A stretch of 64,000 bases of DNA from Lentzea aerocolonigenes (GCF_000955955.1 NZ_JYJG01000001.1:1-64000); one strand, 5' to 3'; counted from the stretch's first letter, positions 16,297-25,116 are shown. Notes: generated from the sequence alone by a model not told the origin. Translations and numbers: made by a program.

Positions 16297-17607
16297 CCAC
16301 GCCTCGCTGATCGTCGGGTACGAGGGCACCGCGTGCCACAGCCGGTCCACGGTGACTTCCCCGACGATCGCGATGGTGGCCGAGTGCAGCAGCTCGGCGA
16401 CGTCCTGGCCGACGAACGTGACGCCGACCAGCGTCCGCGTGCGCTCGTCCACGACCATCCGCGTCTTGCCCTTGTACCCGTCGGCGTGCAGCGACGAACC
16501 GGCCACCGCGATGTCGAGGTCGACCACCTTGACCTCGCGCCCTTGAGAGCGCGCCTCCTCGGCGGTGTGCCCGACGAACGCCACCTCCGGGTCGGTGAAC
16601 ACGACCTGCGGCACCGCCACGTGGTCCGCCCACGCCTGTCCCGCCGACAGCGGTTGAGGCTCGAACCCGCGCGACCGCTCCAGGATCGCCGTGCCGACCG
16701 CCCGTGCCTGGTACTTGCCCTGGTGCGTCAGCAACGCACGCCCGGTGACGTCGCCGCACGCGTACAGCCAGCGTCCGTCCACATCGGACACCAGACCGGA
16801 GTCGTCGATGGTCAGCGGCTTGCCGTCCTTGGTCGCCGGCACCCGCCCGGTCGCCACGAGGATCTCCGAGCCCTTCACGACCCTGCCGTCCTGCAACGTC
16901 AGCGCACCCGGCGCGATCGCCGACGCACGGGCGTTCAGCAGCACCTCGACGCCGTCCTCCCGCAGGCCCTCGACGACGAGCGGCCCGACGAACTCCTCCA
17001 GCCGCGGCAACGGCCGGTCGCCGGACACCACCAGCGTCACCTTCGACCCGAGCCGCGCCCACGCCTGCGCCATCTCGACGCCGACCACGCCACCACCCAG
17101 CACCACCAGCGAATCAGGCACCGAACGCGCTGACGTGGCATCCCGCGACGTCCACACTGGAGTGTCGGCGATGCCTTCCAGCGGCGGCATCTTCGGCACG
17201 CTGCCGGTGGCCACGACGACGGCCTGGCGCGCCCGGTACACCTCGCCGCCGACCGTGACCTCGCGCTCGCCGGTCACCTCGCCGTCGCCGCGGATGACCG
17301 TGATGTTCTCCGACTCGGCCCACTTGACCTGGCCGGAGTCGTCCCAGTTGGACGTGAAGCCGGTCCGGCGCGCGAGCACTTCCGCGGCGTCCAGCGATCC
17401 CGCGTGCACACCCTGCACGCGCCGGGCGGCCGCGAGCGCGTGACCGGGCCGCAGCAACGCCTTCGACGGCATGCACGCCCAGTACGAGCACTCGCCGCCG
17501 ACCAGCTCCCTCTCGATCATGGCGGTGGACAGGCCTCCCGCGGCCGTCCGCCACGCCACGTTCTCACCTACGGGCCCACCACCGATGACGATGACGTCGA
17601 AGTCCAT
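16267..17607 (-). CDS. FAD-dependent pyridine nucleotide-disulfide oxidoreductase
   Basis: This 446-aa flavoprotein is of the dihydrolipoamide/glutathione/mercuric reductase type. It has an FAD fold (VIVIGGGPVGENVA), a redox disulfide Cys-x4-Cys in GGECSYWACMPSK, an NAD(P)-binding fold (LVVLGGGVVGVEMAQAWARLG), and the second FAD motif WLYACGDVTGRA. The C-terminal interface carries HAVPSYPTISEAW, so the usual HxHPT base is altered (Tyr in place of the second His). The substrate is therefore unlikely to be lipoamide; it may be a quinone or a small disulfide. The ATG lies 7 nt after TAGTGT. It precedes a VOC-family gene on the same strand. Confidence 0.85.
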   Translation of the reverse strand: MDFDVIVIGGGPVGENVAWRTAAGGLSTAMIERELVGGECSYWACMPSKALLRPGHALAAARRVQGVHAGSLDAAEVLARRTGFTSNWDDSGQVKWAESENITVIRGDGEVTGEREVTVGGEVYRARQAVVVATGSVPKMPPLEGIADTPVWTSRDATSARSVPDSLVVLGGGVVGVEMAQAWARLGSKVTLVVSGDRPLPRLEEFVGPLVVEGLREDGVEVLLNARASAIAPGALTLQDGRVVKGSEILVATGRVPATKDGKPLTIDDSGLVSDVDGRWLYACGDVTGRALLTHQGKYQARAVGTAILERSRGFEPQPLSAGQAWADHVAVPQVVFTDPEVAFVGHTAEEARSQGREVKVVDLDIAVAGSSLHADGYKGKTRMVVDERTRTLVGVTFVGQDVAELLHSATIAIVGEVTVDRLWHAVPSYPTISEAWLRLLEAYGL

Positions 17608-17628
17608 GCCCGCAACACTAGGCCTCGA

Positions 17629-17988
17629 TCAAGAAAGCCACACGAGGCAGAAGGGATGCCCGACGGGGTCCGCGTAGACGCGGAAGTCGCCGTCGGTGTC
17701 CTTCTGCACCAACCGCGCGCCGAGCTCCAGCACGCGCGGTTCGGCCTCCTCGATGTCGTCGACCAGCACGTCGAAGTGGACCTGCTGGGAAGCGTGCGGA
17801 TCCGGGAACGTCGGCGGCTGGTAGTCGGAGGAACGCTGGAACGCCACGCGCTGACCGTCCGCGACGATCACCTCCCAGGTCTCGTCACCACCGGCGAGCC
17901 GTTCGGCGCCGAGCAACTCCTCGTAGAAGGACGCAAGTTCGGCGGGGTTCGGGCAGTCGAGCACGACAGAACGAAGTTTTCCGATCAC
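17629..17988 (-). CDS. VOC family (glyoxalase/bleomycin-resistance fold) protein
   Basis: This 119-aa protein is a single vicinal-oxygen-chelate module pair. It starts LRSVVLDCPNPAELASFYEELLGA and ends DFRVYADPVGHPFCLVWLS, the common DPxGHPFCL motif. HFDVLVDDIEEAEPRVLELGARL marks the second half. Such proteins bind metals, antibiotics or small substrates; the specific role is unknown. The GTG start is preceded by GGTGGGGG. It lies between the flavoprotein and a membrane protein gene on the same strand. Confidence 0.85.
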   Translation of the reverse strand: MIGKLRSVVLDCPNPAELASFYEELLGAERLAGGDETWEVIVADGQRVAFQRSSDYQPPTFPDPHASQQVHFDVLVDDIEEAEPRVLELGARLVQKDTDGDFRVYADPVGHPFCLVWLS

Positions 17989-17999
17989 GCCCCCACCCT

Positions 18000-19229
18000 C
18001 TACCGGGCGGTGGGCAACCGCAACGCCTGCTTGGCGATCGGATCCAGCGCCTGGTCACCCGCGCCGCCGGACCACACCACGAACGTCAGCTGCACGTGCG
18101 TGCCCTTGAGCCCGGCCGAGAACGTCGCGTTCTCCACCGGCTTTCCGTCGAGTCCGTGCACGCCGCCCGAACCGGGCGCGGTGACGACCTTGTGGAACGC
18201 GGTCGCGCTCGGCGCGTCCAGCAGGTCGAGGTCCGCCACCAGCACCGTGGCCTGCTTGCCCTGCACGGTCGTCTCGTAGGTGGCGCGCTGCAGCTCAGCG
18301 CACTCGTTCGCGATGAGCCACGCCTTCGCGTCACCGAACGCCTGCGCCTGGCAGTCCTTGTCCTTCCTGGTGTCCTTGGGCACGAACGTCGTGCCGTCCA
18401 CGACCACCGTCGTCGGCGGCGGTGCGGACGGCGTGGGAGTCGCGTCCGCCGGCTTGTCGTCGCCGGGCAACGCCACCAGCAGCCACACGAGCAGCACGAG
18501 TGCGACCAGCCCGCCCAGGCCCAGGTACACCAGTTTCTGGGGCAAGCGTTTGCGCGACATCGGGATCGGGGCGTGGACCTTGGGGATCAGCATCGTGTTC
18601 GCGGCCGCGAGATCGCGGGAGACCGCGTCGCTGAACCCCTCGGCGAGCAACGTCCGCGCGTCCGGTGGCGTGCCGGTCGTCTGCAGGATCGCGAGCAGCT
18701 TCACCGCGTGATCCGCCGTGCACAGCACCGACGACGTGGAGAGCTCACGGGCCGCGGAGAGCAAAGTGGACGGTTTGGGGTGCAGCACGCGCACGCCGCG
18801 GTTCAGGTCCGAGGTGGGCTGCACGACCTGGCTCACGAACGGGCCGACCGCCACGACCGTGCTCACCGGCAACGGTTCCGCGCGCATCGCCTGGATCCGT
18901 TGCGCCACCGCGGTCGCCGCCGCCACGGCCTCGGTCGCCGGGTTCGCCGCGCCGTCCTGGCTGACGAGCGGCCACCCGTCGATCTTCCACTGACCACCGA
19001 GCGGCGCCTCGAGCTTCACCGCCGGGTCGGGCAGGTCGACGCCGACGATCACCAGCACACCCTTGGGCAGCACGACGATCGCGTCCAGCGGCACCGGGCA
19101 GTCGGGTGGCTGGACGCCGGTCAGCGCGACGCCGCCGAGGACCTCGGTACCGGCGCCGATCGCCGTCAGGGCGGCACGGACGTCCGCCCCAATGGCCGAG
19201 GGTTCAGCGCCCAGACGGATCAACCGCAC
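18000..19229 (-). CDS. NERD-like single-pass membrane protein, unknown function
   Basis: This is a 409-aa protein. The first 100 residues resemble the nuclease-related (NERD) fold (PLDAIVVLPKGVLVIVGVDLP, then GQWKIDGWPLVSQDG), but the catalytic Lys that normally follows the beta strand is missing, so nuclease activity is doubtful. A membrane segment (LVYLGLGGLVALVLLVWLLVAL, near 235-255) is followed by a Pro/Thr linker and an outer domain with two cysteines. I chose GTG 19229 because AGGTGGGG lies 6 nt upstream; a GTG at 19259 would add ten residues. The NERD resemblance is inferred from memory. Confidence 0.6.
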   Translation of the reverse strand: MRLIRLGAEPSAIGADVRAALTAIGAGTEVLGGVALTGVQPPDCPVPLDAIVVLPKGVLVIVGVDLPDPAVKLEAPLGGQWKIDGWPLVSQDGAANPATEAVAAATAVAQRIQAMRAEPLPVSTVVAVGPFVSQVVQPTSDLNRGVRVLHPKPSTLLSAARELSTSSVLCTADHAVKLLAILQTTGTPPDARTLLAEGFSDAVSRDLAAANTMLIPKVHAPIPMSRKRLPQKLVYLGLGGLVALVLLVWLLVALPGDDKPADATPTPSAPPPTTVVVDGTTFVPKDTRKDKDCQAQAFGDAKAWLIANECAELQRATYETTVQGKQATVLVADLDLLDAPSATAFHKVVTAPGSGGVHGLDGKPVENATFSAGLKGTHVQLTFVVWSGGAGDQALDPIAKQALRLPTAR

Positions 19230-19372
19230 GAGTCCCCACCTTTCCGCACGGGTGGACACGGTAGCGGTCCGGGGTCAGCCAAACGCAGCCAGTCGAGACG
19301 TTGCGTGACACCCGTCACCGGTAAGTGGATCACTCGTTAGATGGATTGCCTGCCTATGTTCACGGAGGGTCC

Positions 19373-20719
19373 ATGTTCAAACGCGCCGCACTGCTCGCCG
19401 TAGTGCTCGTGGCTGCCTCTACCCCTGTCGGGGCGGCCCAGACGACTTCGACGGTTTACGTCCACGGCACTGATCTCACCTCCGCCGAACGCGCGGTGGA
19501 GGCGGCCGGTCTGACGAAGCTCACGAGCTTCCGCAAGATCGGCGTGGTCGCCGCTCGCGGCACCACGACGCAGATCTCCTCCGCACGCACGAAGCCGGGC
19601 GTCAGCAACGTCGAGGTGGCCAGGGCCGCCAAGTTCCTGGGCTCGTCCGGCACCGCGGCCACGCGCAGCCGGGAGGCCCAGCAGGCGTCCGGGCTGACCG
19701 GCGCGGGCGTCTCGGTCGCGGTGATCGACTCCGGCGTGGACCCGACGCACCCGGCGTTCGCGGGCGGCAAGATCGTCCGCAGCCTGAAGAGCCTGTGCGT
19801 CGCCGACAACTCGACGGACACCAGCTGCATCGTGCCGGTGCCGAACATCATCGACACGGACACGACGTCGTTGGGCGGCCACGGCACCCACGTCACCGGT
19901 ATCGCGATCGGCACGCCGTACCAGCTCGCCGACGGCACCGTGGTCGGCGGCTCGGCGCCGGGTGCGAAGGGCGTGGTCATCTCGACCGGCGCGGCAATCC
20001 TCATCCTCGGTGCGGACGCGGCCCTGAACTGGGTGCTGGAGAACCACAACGCGCCGTGCGGTGCCGGGGTGCCCGCGTCGACGTGCCCGCCGATCAAGGT
20101 GATCAACAACTCCTATGGTCCGACTGGCGGCGGTGCGTTCGACCCCGAGTCCGTCACGGTCAAGCTGCAGCGCCGGCTCGTGGCCGAGGGTGTCGTCGTC
20201 GTGTGGGCGAACGGCAACGACGGCGGCGACGGCACGACGAACCTGTCGAACCCGCCCGGCCAGGACCAGACGCCCGGCGTGATCTCGGCGGCCTCGTACA
20301 ACGACCAGGGCACCGGCACCCGTGACGGCGCGCTGTCCGACTTCTCGTCGCGTGGCCTGAAGACCGATCCCTCGACGTGGCCGGACATCTCGGCTCCCGG
20401 CGAGAACATCGTCTCGGCCTGCCGCCTGTACCTGCCGATCTGCTCCACCGGCCTGGCCCCGCAGAACGGGCCAGGACTGCTCGACCTCGGCACGTACAAC
20501 ACGATCAGCGGCACGTCGATGGCGGCGCCGCAGATCGCCGGCATCGTCGCGCAGCTGTTCCAGGCCAAGCCCTCCGCGACCCCCGCCGACATCGAGCGGG
20601 CGCTGAAGTCCTCGGCCCACAAGTACGGCACGGGCTACCAGCAGGTCGGCCCGTACACGACGTCGTTCGACAAGGGCACGGGCCTAGTCGACGTCGTGGC
20701 CGCGGTAAACGCTCTGTAG
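19373..20719 (+). CDS. Secreted subtilisin-like serine protease (S8)
   Basis: This is a 448-aa exported protease. The ATG at 19373 has GGAGGG 4 nt upstream and starts a signal peptide (MFKRAALLAVVLVAASTPVGAA). An I9-type propeptide-like segment (residues 25-90) follows, then the catalytic domain with Asp in VAVIDSGVDPTHPAF, His in GGHGTHVTGIAIG, the oxyanion Asn in NNSYG, and Ser in SGTSMAAPQIAGI. All triad residues are present. Four or more cysteines in the mature part suggest disulfides. No C-terminal anchor is visible, so it is probably released. A strong hairpin follows the gene. Confidence 0.92.
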   Translation: MFKRAALLAVVLVAASTPVGAAQTTSTVYVHGTDLTSAERAVEAAGLTKLTSFRKIGVVAARGTTTQISSARTKPGVSNVEVARAAKFLGSSGTAATRSREAQQASGLTGAGVSVAVIDSGVDPTHPAFAGGKIVRSLKSLCVADNSTDTSCIVPVPNIIDTDTTSLGGHGTHVTGIAIGTPYQLADGTVVGGSAPGAKGVVISTGAAILILGADAALNWVLENHNAPCGAGVPASTCPPIKVINNSYGPTGGGAFDPESVTVKLQRRLVAEGVVVVWANGNDGGDGTTNLSNPPGQDQTPGVISAASYNDQGTGTRDGALSDFSSRGLKTDPSTWPDISAPGENIVSACRLYLPICSTGLAPQNGPGLLDLGTYNTISGTSMAAPQIAGIVAQLFQAKPSATPADIERALKSSAHKYGTGYQQVGPYTTSFDKGTGLVDVVAAVNAL

Positions 20720-20731
20720 ATCACGATCACG

Positions 20732-20789
20732 CATCACTCGGCCGGGGAGATCGGGACTTAAGACCTGTATCTGCCCCGGTCGGGTGATG
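20732..20789 (+). terminator. Hairpin after the S8 protease gene
   Basis: CATCACTCGGCCGGGG (20732-20747) pairs with CCCCGGTCGGGTGATG (20774-20789) over 16 positions with two wobble pairs and a 26-nt loop. It lies 12 nt after the stop codon and is the likely terminator; there is no T-run, as usual in GC-rich actinobacteria. Confidence 0.6.
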
Positions 20790-20919
20790 ATCGAGCTGGT
20801 TCTTATGGCGGACACCGCTCAAGTCAAGGCAGAATGCAGCGAACGGGCTTTCACGGTGATCACCTCACTCGGCAAAGGCGTAGGGGAAGACGTCCCTCGT
20901 CGAGTAGCGGAGGTCAGCA

Positions 20920-21423
20920 GTGAGCACCCGTGGCAGCACCAGTGGCGTGGTCTACGTCCACTCGTCGCCGTCTGCGGTCTGTCCGCACGTCGAGTGGGCG
21001 ATCTCGGGCACCCTCGGTGAACGAGTGGACCTCAGATGGGCAGCGCAGCCCGCGGCACCAGGCCAGCTGCGCGCCGAATGCGCGTGGACCGGTGACGCAG
21101 GTACCGGCGCGAAACTCGTGGCTGCGCTTCGCGCGTGGCCAATGCTTCGCTTCGAGGTGACCGAGGAACCCTCCTCCGGTCAGGACGGCGAGCGCTTCTG
21201 CTTCGCGCCCGTTTTGGGCCTGTGGCACGCGCGGACCTCGGCAAATGGCGACATAGTCGTGAACGAGGACCAGCTGCGCGCGCTCGCGGTCAGAGCCCGT
21301 GGTGGCGAGTCCTTCGCGCACGGCGTCGACGAACTGCTCGGCGCGGCGTGGGACGACGCGCTGGAGCCGTTCAGGCGTGCGGGAGACGGCGCGCCGGTGA
21401 CCTGGCTACACCGTGTCGGTTGA
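20920..21423 (+). CDS. DUF3145 family protein
   Basis: This 167-aa protein matches the actinobacterial DUF3145 pattern: GVVYVHSSPSAVCPHVEWAISG, LRAECAWTGDAGTGAKLVAALRAWPMLRFEVTEEPS, and the C-terminal ELLGAAWDDALEPFRRAGDGAPVTWLHRV. Its function is not established. In Streptomyces I recall it directly after fabF; here about 7.6 kb containing the lanthipeptide locus separates it from fabF. The GTG start is preceded by GGAGG. It converges on the transporter gene at 21441. Confidence 0.88.
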   Translation: MSTRGSTSGVVYVHSSPSAVCPHVEWAISGTLGERVDLRWAAQPAAPGQLRAECAWTGDAGTGAKLVAALRAWPMLRFEVTEEPSSGQDGERFCFAPVLGLWHARTSANGDIVVNEDQLRALAVRARGGESFAHGVDELLGAAWDDALEPFRRAGDGAPVTWLHRVG

Positions 21424-21440
21424 GTCCTGAGTGGACCCCG

Positions 21441-23159
21441 CTACCGTCTGGGCAGCGGGGTCTCCTCGTGTCGTGTGGGGTCCCAGGCCAGCATGAGCTG
21501 CCCGTAGAGCGGCGAGGTCTGCAACAGGTGCTCGTGGGTGCCGAGCAACGGCTTCCCGCCGTCCATGACCAGCACGCGGTTCGCCCGCAGCGCCGAGCTC
21601 AGCCGGTGCGCGATCACCACGAGAATTCCGTCCCTTCGGGCAAAAGCACGTTCGACCCTGGCTTCCGCCGCCGGGTCGAGGTGTGAGGTCGCCTCGTCGA
21701 GGATCACCACGCTCGCGGACGTGACGTAAACCCGCGCGAGTGCCAGAAGTTGTGCCTCACCAGCGGAAAGTCCTTCACCCGCGTGGCCGAGCGGCGCGTC
21801 CAGGCCGCCGAGCCGGTCCAGAAGTGGTTTGGCGCCGACCTTTTTCACCGCTTCGGTGAGATCCTCGTCCGTCGCCCACGGCGCGAGCAGCGTCAGATTT
21901 TCCCGCACGGTGCCCGTGAACAGGTACGTCTCCTGCGGAATCAGCGCGATCGCGTGGTGCCTCACCGCCGGATCCACCAGGTCCACGGGGGCGCCGCCGA
22001 ACAGGACGCAGCCGAAGTCCGGTGGCATCAGGCCGGTGAGCAGACTGGCCATTGTGGACTTGCCGATGCCGGACGGTCCGACCACGGCCAGGTGGTCGCC
22101 GGGTTTGAGGCCGAGCGACAGGCCGCGCACCACGGGTTCCGCGTCCGGGCTCCAGCCGAACGTGACGTCCTTCAGCACGAATTCGCCGTTGGACGGAGTT
22201 TCCCGGCCTGTCTCCTGGGTTTTCTCAGGCGCGGCTTCCTGAAGTCGTTTGAGGGCAACCATCAGCCGCATCACGACGGTGCTGGTGGTGCGGGCCAGGC
22301 CGTGCAGCGCGGGGTTCACGCTGTTGGTGAGGTAGACGACCGCGGCGAGCACTGCACCCTTGGTCAGCTGGCCCGATGCGACGAGCGGGGGAGCGAACGC
22401 CACCAGCAGCACGATCGGGGCGAAGCCGCCGATCGCGATCACCGTGGCGCGCAACGAGTTCGCCCACGCGACGACGACCGACGCCCTGGCCTGCTGGTCG
22501 ATCTGCGTGGCGATGTCCTCGTAGGCCTCGTCGGAGGCGGTGCAGGCGGCGACGTCGCGCAGGCCGGTGAGCACCGCGCCGGACGCTTCCGCCGTGCGTT
22601 CGTCTGCCATCACGGCGTCGCGCTGGCGTTTGGCCAGTGAGGGAAGCATGAGCCCGAACAGCACCAGCGCGGCGATGATCGGCAGCACCACCAGCCAGAT
22701 CAACGCGGCCGCGGTGGTCGCTAGACCGATCAGCGCGGCGACCGTCGTGACGAGAAGTGCGCGGGCCTGCACCAGAACACCTGCGGTGGCGTCGCGCACG
22801 ACCTCGACGTGCCGCGTGATCATGGCCACCGCGCTGGCATCCGGCGTGCGGCGGTGCGTCGGATCGTTCAGCACGCCCTTCACCACCTGCGTGACCAGGG
22901 CGTCGCGCATGGGTTCGACGACACTGCCGAGCCGCGCGAAGACCTGGCGCTGACCGAGTGCCCCGGCGACCGCGAGCGCTGCGAAGGCGAGCAGCCACAG
23001 GACACCGGCCTGCGGATCACCCGCGCCGAAGCCCTGGTCGACGGCGGTGCCGACGAGCTTGCCGCCGAAGAACGCCGGCACGCCTTCGAGCATGGACCAG
23101 CCGAGCAGGATCAGGACGCCTCTGCGGTGTCCTGCCAGCGTGGAGAGGTAGAAACGCAT
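21441..23159 (-). CDS. ABC transporter, membrane-ATPase half (lanthipeptide locus, second)
   Basis: This 572-aa half-transporter has about six membrane helices (residues 1-310) and a C-terminal ATPase: Walker A AVVGPSGIGKSTMASLL, Q-loop LIPQETYLF, signature LSAGEAQLLALAR (normally LSGGQ), Walker B VVILDEATSHLD, and H-loop VIAHRLSS. It is the last gene of the lanthipeptide operon. Its ATG overlaps the stop of the preceding transporter gene (TGATG). The two halves probably form a heterodimeric exporter, as RamA/RamB do for the SapB precursor. No peptidase C39 domain is present, so leader removal is done elsewhere. Confidence 0.9.
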   Translation of the reverse strand: MRFYLSTLAGHRRGVLILLGWSMLEGVPAFFGGKLVGTAVDQGFGAGDPQAGVLWLLAFAALAVAGALGQRQVFARLGSVVEPMRDALVTQVVKGVLNDPTHRRTPDASAVAMITRHVEVVRDATAGVLVQARALLVTTVAALIGLATTAAALIWLVVLPIIAALVLFGLMLPSLAKRQRDAVMADERTAEASGAVLTGLRDVAACTASDEAYEDIATQIDQQARASVVVAWANSLRATVIAIGGFAPIVLLVAFAPPLVASGQLTKGAVLAAVVYLTNSVNPALHGLARTTSTVVMRLMVALKRLQEAAPEKTQETGRETPSNGEFVLKDVTFGWSPDAEPVVRGLSLGLKPGDHLAVVGPSGIGKSTMASLLTGLMPPDFGCVLFGGAPVDLVDPAVRHHAIALIPQETYLFTGTVRENLTLLAPWATDEDLTEAVKKVGAKPLLDRLGGLDAPLGHAGEGLSAGEAQLLALARVYVTSASVVILDEATSHLDPAAEARVERAFARRDGILVVIAHRLSSALRANRVLVMDGGKPLLGTHEHLLQTSPLYGQLMLAWDPTRHEETPLPRR

Positions 23160-24772
23160 CACTCGCCCCCGGTGAACACGGCGCGGTAGTCCTCGTGGTC
23201 CCACAGCTCCTGGTGCGTGCCGGTGCCTCGCAACCGGCCTTTCTCCAGCCACACCACGACGTCCGCACGCGCTGCCGTGGCCGGCCGATGTGTCACGACG
23301 ACCCGTGTCCTGCCCGGTAGAGCGGTTGTCAGCGCGGCGTCCACTTTGGCCTCGGTGACGGTGTCGAGACTGGCGGTGGCGTCGTCGAGCACCAGCACCT
23401 CGGGATCTCGGACTATTGCGCGCGCGAGCCCGATCCGTTGGGCTTCACCGCCGGACAGAGGTGCGTCCGCCAGCGGAGTGTCGTAGCCCTGTGGCAAGCG
23501 AATCAGCACGTCGTGCACTTGGGCCGCGACGGCCGCGTCACGAACCTGGGCGTCGTCGGCGGCGGTTCCATAGCCGATGGAACGGCCGATCGTCGTGCCG
23601 AGCAGCGCCGGCCGTTCGAATGCGTAACCGACGGCGCCTTCTCTGGCGACCGTGCCGTTGTCCACTGCGGACAGTCCACCGAGCACTGCGGCGAGCGTCG
23701 ACTTGCCCGCGCCGGAGCTGCCCACGACCGCGGCGAACGCGCCGCCGGGGATCGTGAGGCTCACGTCGTGCAGGGCGCCGTCGACGCTGACGTTGCGCAG
23801 CTCGATTCCGGTGCTGGGCAGGAGTTCTGGGCGCGGGGGCACCGGGGTGTCGAGGACCTCGGCGATGCGGGTGGCCGACGCGCGGGTGCGTTCCAGCACC
23901 GTGAGCTGCGGCATCTGACCGACGATGCCCATGCCGAGCGCGGTGTAGCCGAGCGCGGCGAGCACGTCGCCCGTGGTCAGCCTGCCTTCGAGGATGCCGA
24001 AACCGGCGGCGACGAGCACGGCCAGTTCCACGGCAGGCAGCAGAAGTCCGGCCCGCCACATCATCTTCGCCTGGGTGCGCCACATGCCCGCGCCGGCCGC
24101 GGCGAGGCGGGGGAGCGGCTGCAGCACGCGTTCCGACTCGCGGTCGGCGATGCCCGCCGCGGCGATCGTGTGCCTGCCGGCCACCGCGTCGAGCAGGCGG
24201 GCCGAGATCTCACCGGAAACCTGCTGGTAGGCCAGCACGTCGTCGGCGGTGAGCTGCATGTGTGAGCGGACCAGGAACATCGCCAGCGGCACGCTCACCG
24301 CGAACACCGCGGCGAGCCGCCAGTCCAGCAACGCCAGCGCCACGACGGCACCCACCGACGACACGGCGGTGACGGTCAGGGCCAGCAGCGTGACCACGAT
24401 GCCACCGGCGTTGCCGCAGTCGCCGGTCAACCGGCTCACGGCGTCACCGGCGGCGAACCGGGACGGATGACCGAGCGCGAGCAGGTGGCGGGACAGTCGT
24501 TTGCGCAGCCAGGCGGTGGCACGGGCGGTGATGCTCGCGGCCAGCACGATGCCGATCGCGTCGCCGACGATCTCCGTTGCCGCGAGCAGGAGCAGCCACA
24601 ACACGGTGACCAGCACGAACTTGCCGCTCAACGCCATGTCGACAGCGCCTGCGAGTGCGGTGGGGAGAAGCAGGCCACCGGTGGTCGCCACAGCGGCGTT
24701 GAGGAGCAGCAACCACGGGCGGAAGTCGCGTCTGACGGTGGAGAACAGCAGAGTGTCACCGGGTTTGGCCAT
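23159..24772 (-). CDS. ABC transporter, membrane-ATPase half (lanthipeptide locus, first)
   Basis: This 537-aa half-transporter has membrane helices over 1-300, then an ATPase with Walker A AVVGSSGAGKSTLAAVL, signature LSGGEAQRIGLARAI, Walker B VLVLDDATASLD (Asp replaces the usual catalytic Glu after Walker B), and VVTHRPAT. The missing glutamate suggests one degenerate ATP site in a heterodimer with the next gene. The ATG has GGAGG 7 nt upstream. It follows the lanthipeptide precursor gene after a 141-nt gap holding two hairpins, so expression is probably lower than that of the precursor. Confidence 0.9.
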   Translation of the reverse strand: MAKPGDTLLFSTVRRDFRPWLLLLNAAVATTGGLLLPTALAGAVDMALSGKFVLVTVLWLLLLAATEIVGDAIGIVLAASITARATAWLRKRLSRHLLALGHPSRFAAGDAVSRLTGDCGNAGGIVVTLLALTVTAVSSVGAVVALALLDWRLAAVFAVSVPLAMFLVRSHMQLTADDVLAYQQVSGEISARLLDAVAGRHTIAAAGIADRESERVLQPLPRLAAAGAGMWRTQAKMMWRAGLLLPAVELAVLVAAGFGILEGRLTTGDVLAALGYTALGMGIVGQMPQLTVLERTRASATRIAEVLDTPVPPRPELLPSTGIELRNVSVDGALHDVSLTIPGGAFAAVVGSSGAGKSTLAAVLGGLSAVDNGTVAREGAVGYAFERPALLGTTIGRSIGYGTAADDAQVRDAAVAAQVHDVLIRLPQGYDTPLADAPLSGGEAQRIGLARAIVRDPEVLVLDDATASLDTVTEAKVDAALTTALPGRTRVVVTHRPATAARADVVVWLEKGRLRGTGTHQELWDHEDYRAVFTGGE

Positions 24773-24812
24773 CTCTGTTCCTCCGGAAGTCGTCAGGGCG
24801 CATCATGAGCGA

Positions 24813-24885
24813 GGGCCCGACAGCTGGCCGGCTGCCGGGCCCTGCAGTTGGCGGGTGAGCGGCATACTTCGCCTATGCCGCTCAC
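24813..24885 (-). terminator. Two hairpins between lanthipeptide precursor and transporter genes
   Basis: The first hairpin met by RNA polymerase is a perfect 12-bp stem: GTGAGCGGCATA (24855-24866) with TATGCCGCTCAC (24874-24885), loop 7 nt. The second has GGGCCCG (24813-24819) pairing with CGGGCCC (24836-24842), with inner AGC/GCT pairs. They lie directly after the precursor stop (24914) and before the transporter start. They are likely attenuators or 3' stabilisers that raise precursor mRNA relative to transporter mRNA. Confidence 0.65.
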
Positions 24886-24913
24886 TCACCGCGGTGTTTC
24901 AGTTGAGGCGTTG

Positions 24914-25078
24914 TCAGCAGGCCAGCAGGCTGACGGTGGAGTGCGAGCAGGGGAGCAGCAGCGACGCGTTGGACGCGGTCGTGGAGCCGCCGCCACCGCC
25001 GCCGCCGTGGCCCGACGCCATCGCGTTGCTCGGCGCCTCGGGGGTCTCGAGGTCCTGCATGTCAAGGATGAAGCCCAT
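24914..25078 (-). CDS. lanA: Class III lanthipeptide precursor with Gly7 spacer
   Basis: This is a 54-aa peptide. The ATG at 25078 has a strong AAGGAG 6 nt upstream, and the gene lies 38 nt after the synthetase gene. The leader MGFILDMQDLETPE contains the class III recognition element (hydrophobic-x-LQ/MQ-x-LE), as in RamS/AmfS. Residues 25-31 are seven consecutive glycines. The core then shows two ring motifs, SNASLLLPC (Ser36-x2-Ser39-x4-Cys44) and STVSLLAC (Ser47-x2-Ser50-x3-Cys54), the spacing used for labionin or (methyl)lanthionine formation. The peptide ends at the ring Cys. The arrangement is like SapB and erythreapeptin-type products. Class III assignment is strong; the product's role (morphogen, surfactant, other) is not known. 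Confidence 0.92.
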   Translation of the reverse strand: MGFILDMQDLETPEAPSNAMASGHGGGGGGGSTTASNASLLLPCSHSTVSLLAC

Positions 25079-25116
25079 GACGATCTCCTTCTTCGAGGAT
25101 CTTTCGGGGGTTACTG

